A stretch of 10,071 nt of DNA from the NCBI GenBank assembly GCA_964349835.1, contig CAYGID010000081.1:1-10071 (forward strand), given 5' to 3'. This DNA comes from JAQVSH01 sp964349835. GTDB lineage: Bacteria; Bacteroidota; Bacteroidia; Bacteroidales; UBA4181. The translations under genes and the position numbers were made by a program. The notes below the pieces were generated by a model that had not been told where the DNA came from, searched no databases, and saw only the letters and a list, made by a program, of their open reading frames with translations. Below are positions 7,121 through 10,071 of this stretch, piece by piece; the first letter of the stretch is position 1; every line of letters begins with the position of its first letter.

Positions 7121-8521
7121 ATGATAACCTATATCAAAATGAGTGGATTCAAGTCCTTTCAGGATTTTGAGATGGAGTTCACTCCGCTCACTGTCATTGC
7201 CGGGACAAATGCTTCAGGGAAAAGCAATCTGTTTGATGCCCTTTCTCTGCTTTCAAGTCTGGCAGAAATTGATTTAAAAACGGCATTTGGAGCACAACGG
7301 GGGAACTCGAGCGAACTTTTTACGCAATTTGGGGAAGATTGGTACGCCAATGAAATGGAGTTTGTTGTTGAAATGCTGGTTAACAGAAAGGTTCAGGACA
7401 AATGGGGAGGACATGCTGAACTGAATAACACCCGGCTGCGCTATCGCCTTGTAATCCATCGCAAAACCAACGAACACAGTTTCGAAGATTTATATGTAAA
7501 ACACGAAAGCCTCGAAAAAATCAGCCAACAAGAGGATAAATGGGTCAAGAAATATCTGCTCAAAGAAACCAGAGCACTTGCAAAAACACTTCGTGCCGGC
7601 GGTTCACGGGAGCCATTTATTAAAACCGCATACGAAGGGGACAAAATGGCCATTAAGATTCGTCAGGATGGCAAACAAGGAGGTAAAGCCACTCCCGCAG
7701 ACTCCATCTCTCAAACGGTGCTTGGTGGAATCAACTCTGTGGACTTTCCCCATGCTTATGCCGTAAAAGAGGAGATGAAGTCGTGGAAGTTTCTCAAACT
7801 CAATCCTGAGGATCTTCGAGAACCTACCAAACAAGAGCCCGGCATGAAAGATTCTATTACTCCCAGCGGCAAGAATATGGCAGCTGCCCTGTTCCGAATA
7901 AGGCAGATGGATGAATACAGCATCACCGAGATTTCCAGAAAGCTCAACAGCTTCCTTCCTGAGTTTACCGATGTTATCGTTTCTGATGAGAAGGCCGACC
8001 GTCAATACCTCATCAAATTAAAGGGTGAAGATGGTAAGTATTTTACATCCAGAGTCTTATCTGAAGGAACGCTTCGGTTGTTGGCTCTGTGTATTATGGA
8101 ATTCGATGACAAACATACCGGACTACTCTGTTTCGAGGAGCCTGAAAATGGAATTCATCCATCGCGGATGAAAAGTATGATGCAGTTATTGAAGGATCTC
8201 AGCACTGACTTTTCTGACACGGGAAACCCCTTGAGGCAGGTTATCGTTAACACACATTCGCCTGTTCTTGTTAATGAAACCATTCGCTGGAGAAACGATA
8301 GGAATGTCTCCATTCATTTCTCGCAAATGCGGACTCGTATCACAGACATTGACAAAAAACGAATTAAGTTGAATATAACAAAAATACTCCCTGTCATTAT
8401 TGACAATGATGTTCAGGGAACACTTAACTTCCCGGAACAGGAAAGAAAACTTACACTCACAACCGTAAAAGACTACTTGCAATCATCGGATTTTAGACTC
8501 ACCGTTAATGAGCTTGAATAA
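7121..8521 (+). CDS. OLD-like AAA family ATPase (AAA_15/AAA_21) without a nuclease domain
   Basis: 466 aa. The N-terminus ITYIKMSGFKSFQDFEM is the opening beta-hairpin of RecF/OLD-like ATPases, followed by Walker A GTNASGKSN (28-36). The signature is RVLSEGTLRLLAL (311-323), Walker B is LLCFEEPENGIHP (335-347), and the switch histidine is H379 in NTHSPVL. The insert at about 85-300 is charged and not recognised; it may be the sensing or oligomerisation region. The TOPRIM nuclease part of true OLD proteins is absent, but the next gene, 2 bases away, supplies a TOPRIM-like protein. That split arrangement is the one seen in PARIS (AriA/AriB), AbiL and RloAB systems, where the ATPase scaffold holds the nuclease until a phage protein triggers release (known for PARIS). 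I cannot assign it to one of these. The upstream gap of 52 bases shows no promoter, so it is likely in the same operon. Confidence 0.88.
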   Translation: MITYIKMSGFKSFQDFEMEFTPLTVIAGTNASGKSNLFDALSLLSSLAEIDLKTAFGAQRGNSSELFTQFGEDWYANEMEFVVEMLVNRKVQDKWGGHAELNNTRLRYRLVIHRKTNEHSFEDLYVKHESLEKISQQEDKWVKKYLLKETRALAKTLRAGGSREPFIKTAYEGDKMAIKIRQDGKQGGKATPADSISQTVLGGINSVDFPHAYAVKEEMKSWKFLKLNPEDLREPTKQEPGMKDSITPSGKNMAAALFRIRQMDEYSITEISRKLNSFLPEFTDVIVSDEKADRQYLIKLKGEDGKYFTSRVLSEGTLRLLALCIMEFDDKHTGLLCFEEPENGIHPSRMKSMMQLLKDLSTDFSDTGNPLRQVIVNTHSPVLVNETIRWRNDRNVSIHFSQMRTRITDIDKKRIKLNITKILPVIIDNDVQGTLNFPEQERKLTLTTVKDYLQSSDFRLTVNELE

Positions 8522-8523
8522 TT

Positions 8524-9195
8524 ATGAGCAGAGCGATTTTTGCAGGACTTTTTACCGAAGGGTCTACCGATCAACGTTTTTTAGGAAGTGTGGTTAAGAG
8601 AACCTTCGACAACGTAGCCATTGAGTGCAAGGGGGACATTGAAATTGAGCTTTTCCCAATTATCATCACAAAAACGGGTTTGTGTTTTAAGGATCAAGTG
8701 CTGGAGGCCTCGAAAAAGGGAATTGACGATTATGGTATCATGATATTATGTATCCATACAGATGCCGATGAGGAAACAGACGAAAGGGCTTTCAGAACAA
8801 AGATTATTCCTGCCATTCAGGCTTTAGAGTCGATGAAAGGCCAAAATTACTGTAAGGTATTTTCCATTATTGTGCCGGTTCAAATGGTTGAATCCTGGAT
8901 GTTAGCCGATACGGAACTTTTTAAACGAGAAATCTGTTCATTGGAAACAGACTTTGATTTAGGGATACATCGATCACCTGAGACAATTGCTGATCCCAAA
9001 AGTGCGGTCCAAAAAGCCCTCCGTATCTCCGTGCAGGATAAATCGAAAAGGAGAAGACGCGAGTTGACGATTAGCAACCTCTACTTGCCTATTGGACAGA
9101 AGATAGATTTGAACAGATTGAGAGCCCTCCCTTCCTATCTGAAATTTGAAGAGTCGGTGAGAGCTGCCCTCCGTTCATTAAACTTTATGCAATAA
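8524..9195 (+). CDS. TOPRIM-like protein, DUF4276 type; likely nuclease partner of the ATPase
   Basis: 223 aa. The start FAGLFTEGSTDQRFL carries the TOPRIM glutamate E12 in EGSTD. The second motif is CIHTDAD (76-82) with D80 and D82 as the expected metal-binding DxD. PVQMVESWMLAD (118-129) with E123, W125 and D129 is typical of DUF4276-family proteins. A basic patch KSKRRRRE (173-180) may contact nucleic acid. Size and motifs fit a stand-alone small TOPRIM nuclease, as in RloB, AriB or AbiLii-like partners. The start codon is 2 bases after the stop of the ATPase gene, so they are surely co-expressed and presumably form a complex. Target (DNA, tRNA or other) cannot be inferred. No membrane segment or signal is seen. 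It is the last cassette gene and is followed by a terminator-like hairpin. Confidence 0.82.
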   Translation: MSRAIFAGLFTEGSTDQRFLGSVVKRTFDNVAIECKGDIEIELFPIIITKTGLCFKDQVLEASKKGIDDYGIMILCIHTDADEETDERAFRTKIIPAIQALESMKGQNYCKVFSIIVPVQMVESWMLADTELFKREICSLETDFDLGIHRSPETIADPKSAVQKALRISVQDKSKRRRRELTISNLYLPIGQKIDLNRLRALPSYLKFEESVRAALRSLNFMQ

Positions 9196-9230
9196 GGATA
9201 TCCTAAACATACGGTTGTAATTCGACGGTT

Positions 9231-9260
9231 CTCACGAGAAATGTTTTTTTGTGAGTTTTA
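9231..9260 (+). terminator. Probable intrinsic terminator of the cassette
   Basis: Thirty-five bases after the last cassette stop, CTCACGAGAA (9231-9240) pairs with TTTTTGTGAG (9246-9255) across a 5-base loop, giving ten pairs of which two are G-U. TTTTA follows directly on the plus strand. No T-run lies on the other side, so it would not stop transcription of the converging minus-strand gene. The stem is AT-rich inside, so strength is uncertain. Confidence 0.5.
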
Positions 9261-9310
9261 TGATTCAGGAACGATACGCTCCGGGCACGATGAAGGAAGA
9301 AAACATTCTT

Positions 9311-9910
9311 TTATCGGAAACGATAGTCAAGGCCCAGCTGAAGAACCCTGTTCCTTGAGCCGGAGGTTACGTCGGTTATGCCTAGCTGATACCGAGCTAC
9401 GAGTCGAACTTTTTCGGAACAGCTGACACTGAAGCCGAATGCCAGAGAGGTATCGTGCGTTTTGTAGGTATCGCGATCCATTTTGTGAAATCCCATCGAT
9501 TCATGGTCAACCAGATCTAACTTCGATTTGGCCATTACCACAAAGCCGAATTGGGGCCCTGCCTCGGCCCAAAGGCCCTCAATAACGCGGAACTTAGCCA
9601 ACAGGGGGATATTGATGTAGTTCATCCGTAAGGCCCCCTCGGTTTTCATGCCCACCATATCGTCGACAGTGGTTTCGCCGTTGTACTGTACTCCCTGCAG
9701 AGAGTAGAGTAGTTCTGCCTGCAGGCCGAAGTAGTTGCAGAAGGAGTATTCTGCTACACCACCTGCATAATAACCCGTGCGAATTTTCGACTGCTCAACG
9801 TTCGACATGGATGCCAGACTGATACCCGATTTTATTCCATACGAAAACTGCGCTGTGGCCGATAGGGAAAACAGAGGGGCGATAATAAGTGATAGAAGGA
9901 TTCGGTTCAT
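9311..9910 (-). CDS. PorT-like outer-membrane beta-barrel protein
   Basis: 199 aa. MNRILLSLIIAPLFSLSATAQ is an apparent signal peptide with a likely cut after ATA or ATAQ. The mature part opens with FSYGIKSGISLASMSN, the usual first strand of Bacteroidota OMP_b-brl_2/PorT-family barrels, followed by alternating-residue strands such as FGLQAELLYSLQG, NYINIPLLAKFRV and WAEAGPQFGFVV. It ends LQLGLDYRFR, with an aromatic near the C-terminus as expected for an outer-membrane barrel. Eight strands would fit its length. Such proteins are abundant, and their substrates or roles are mostly unknown. The sampled GC of 60% matches the GH2 gene and not the neighbouring cassette, so I take it as resident. 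It converges on the cassette. Its start codon is preceded by the mosaic repeat, in the same arrangement as the GH2 gene. Confidence 0.85.
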   Translation of the reverse strand: MNRILLSLIIAPLFSLSATAQFSYGIKSGISLASMSNVEQSKIRTGYYAGGVAEYSFCNYFGLQAELLYSLQGVQYNGETTVDDMVGMKTEGALRMNYINIPLLAKFRVIEGLWAEAGPQFGFVVMAKSKLDLVDHESMGFHKMDRDTYKTHDTSLAFGFSVSCSEKVRLVARYQLGITDVTSGSRNRVLQLGLDYRFR

Positions 9911-9920
9911 ACTATATTAT

Positions 9921-9990
9921 TAATGGTTAATGGTAATTGCGCTGCGCGCAAGTGCTCTGGTGCTCTGGTGCTGCGCTTCGCGCGATGCAA
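9921..9990. repeat. Mosaic intergenic repeat upstream of the PorT-like gene
   Basis: Read toward the minus-strand gene, this holds the GCGCGAAGCGC block (complement of 9968-9983), two octamers (GCTCTGGT at 9954-9961 and 9962-9969 on the plus strand), the TTGCGCGCAGCGC block (complement of 9939-9952) and then ACCATTAACCATTAA (complement of 9922-9936). The order is the same as in front of the GH2 gene, where two CCATTCA copies sit directly before the ATG. It ends about ten bases upstream of the start codon, so it probably lies in the 5' untranslated region or overlaps the promoter. Confidence 0.75.
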
Positions 9991-10071
9991 CAATATTTGG
10001 GGTGACGCAGGGGTTGGCCGTTTGGATGAACTGCCTCTGCGACATTGGAGAAGTTGGGCGGGGACCCATCG
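9991..10071. other. Right-edge sequence, unassigned
   Basis: The final 81 bases are GC-rich and unlike the repeat. Two frames on the plus strand and two on the minus strand stay open to the edge, but none gives a product I recognise. It could be the edge of a gene or more intergenic sequence; I see no RNA gene or promoter in it. Confidence 0.4.

Noticed and set aside
3081..9236. Possible attachment-site repeats at the cassette edges (GTCGGTTCACC near 3088 and GACGGTTCTCAC near 9224)
   Set aside because: The similarity is short and gapped, no integrase is present, and the match is within what chance would give over this span.
9991..10071. Possible gene start at the right edge (ATG near 10026 on the plus strand, or an ATG on the minus strand)
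   Set aside because: Fewer than 30 codons are visible, several frames are open, and none shows a recognisable family.

Overview
The window looks like a chromosomal fragment of a Bacteroidota bacterium, probably order Bacteroidales. Supporting signs are a secreted glycoside hydrolase family 2 enzyme, a PorT-type outer-membrane beta-barrel protein, a promoter of the Bacteroides type (ATTG-N19-TATCTTTG), no clear Shine-Dalgarno sites, and low-complexity repeats between genes. The genus cannot be told from the sequence alone.

Layout: (1) Positions 1-70 hold the first 23 codons of a minus-strand gene that resembles an AraC-family regulator. (2) Positions 71-469 are a repeat-rich divergent intergenic region with an octamer tandem array, a perfect hairpin and a mosaic repeat that ends just before the next start codon. 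(3) 470-3001 is an exported GH2 beta-galactosidase-like enzyme. (4) 3242-9195 is a block of four plus-strand genes, which I read as an anti-phage or other anti-mobile-element cassette. It encodes a PHP-domain/SMC-like ATPase fusion (TrlF-like), an AlbA_2 (Schlafen-type) protein with a divergent GHKL-like ATPase end, an OLD-like AAA ATPase without a nuclease domain, and a separate small TOPRIM-like (DUF4276-type) protein. (5) 9311-9910 on the minus strand is a PorT-like outer-membrane protein converging on the cassette. (6) The right edge carries a second copy of the mosaic repeat and then 81 unassigned bases.

The four cassette genes are tightly packed (13-base overlap, 52-base gap, 2-base gap). 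They have one good promoter candidate in front (3075-3105) and a plausible intrinsic terminator behind (9231-9260). Sampled rows are AT-richer in the cassette (28% and 42% GC) than in the flanking genes (62% and 60% GC), which suggests an acquired unit sitting between two resident cell-envelope or polysaccharide genes. The ATPase + TOPRIM pair has the architecture of PARIS, AbiL and RloAB-type systems. Its joining to a PHP-SMC protein and an AlbA_2 protein in one transcription unit is the most interesting point. That all four act as one system is an inference; they could be two adjacent two-gene modules.
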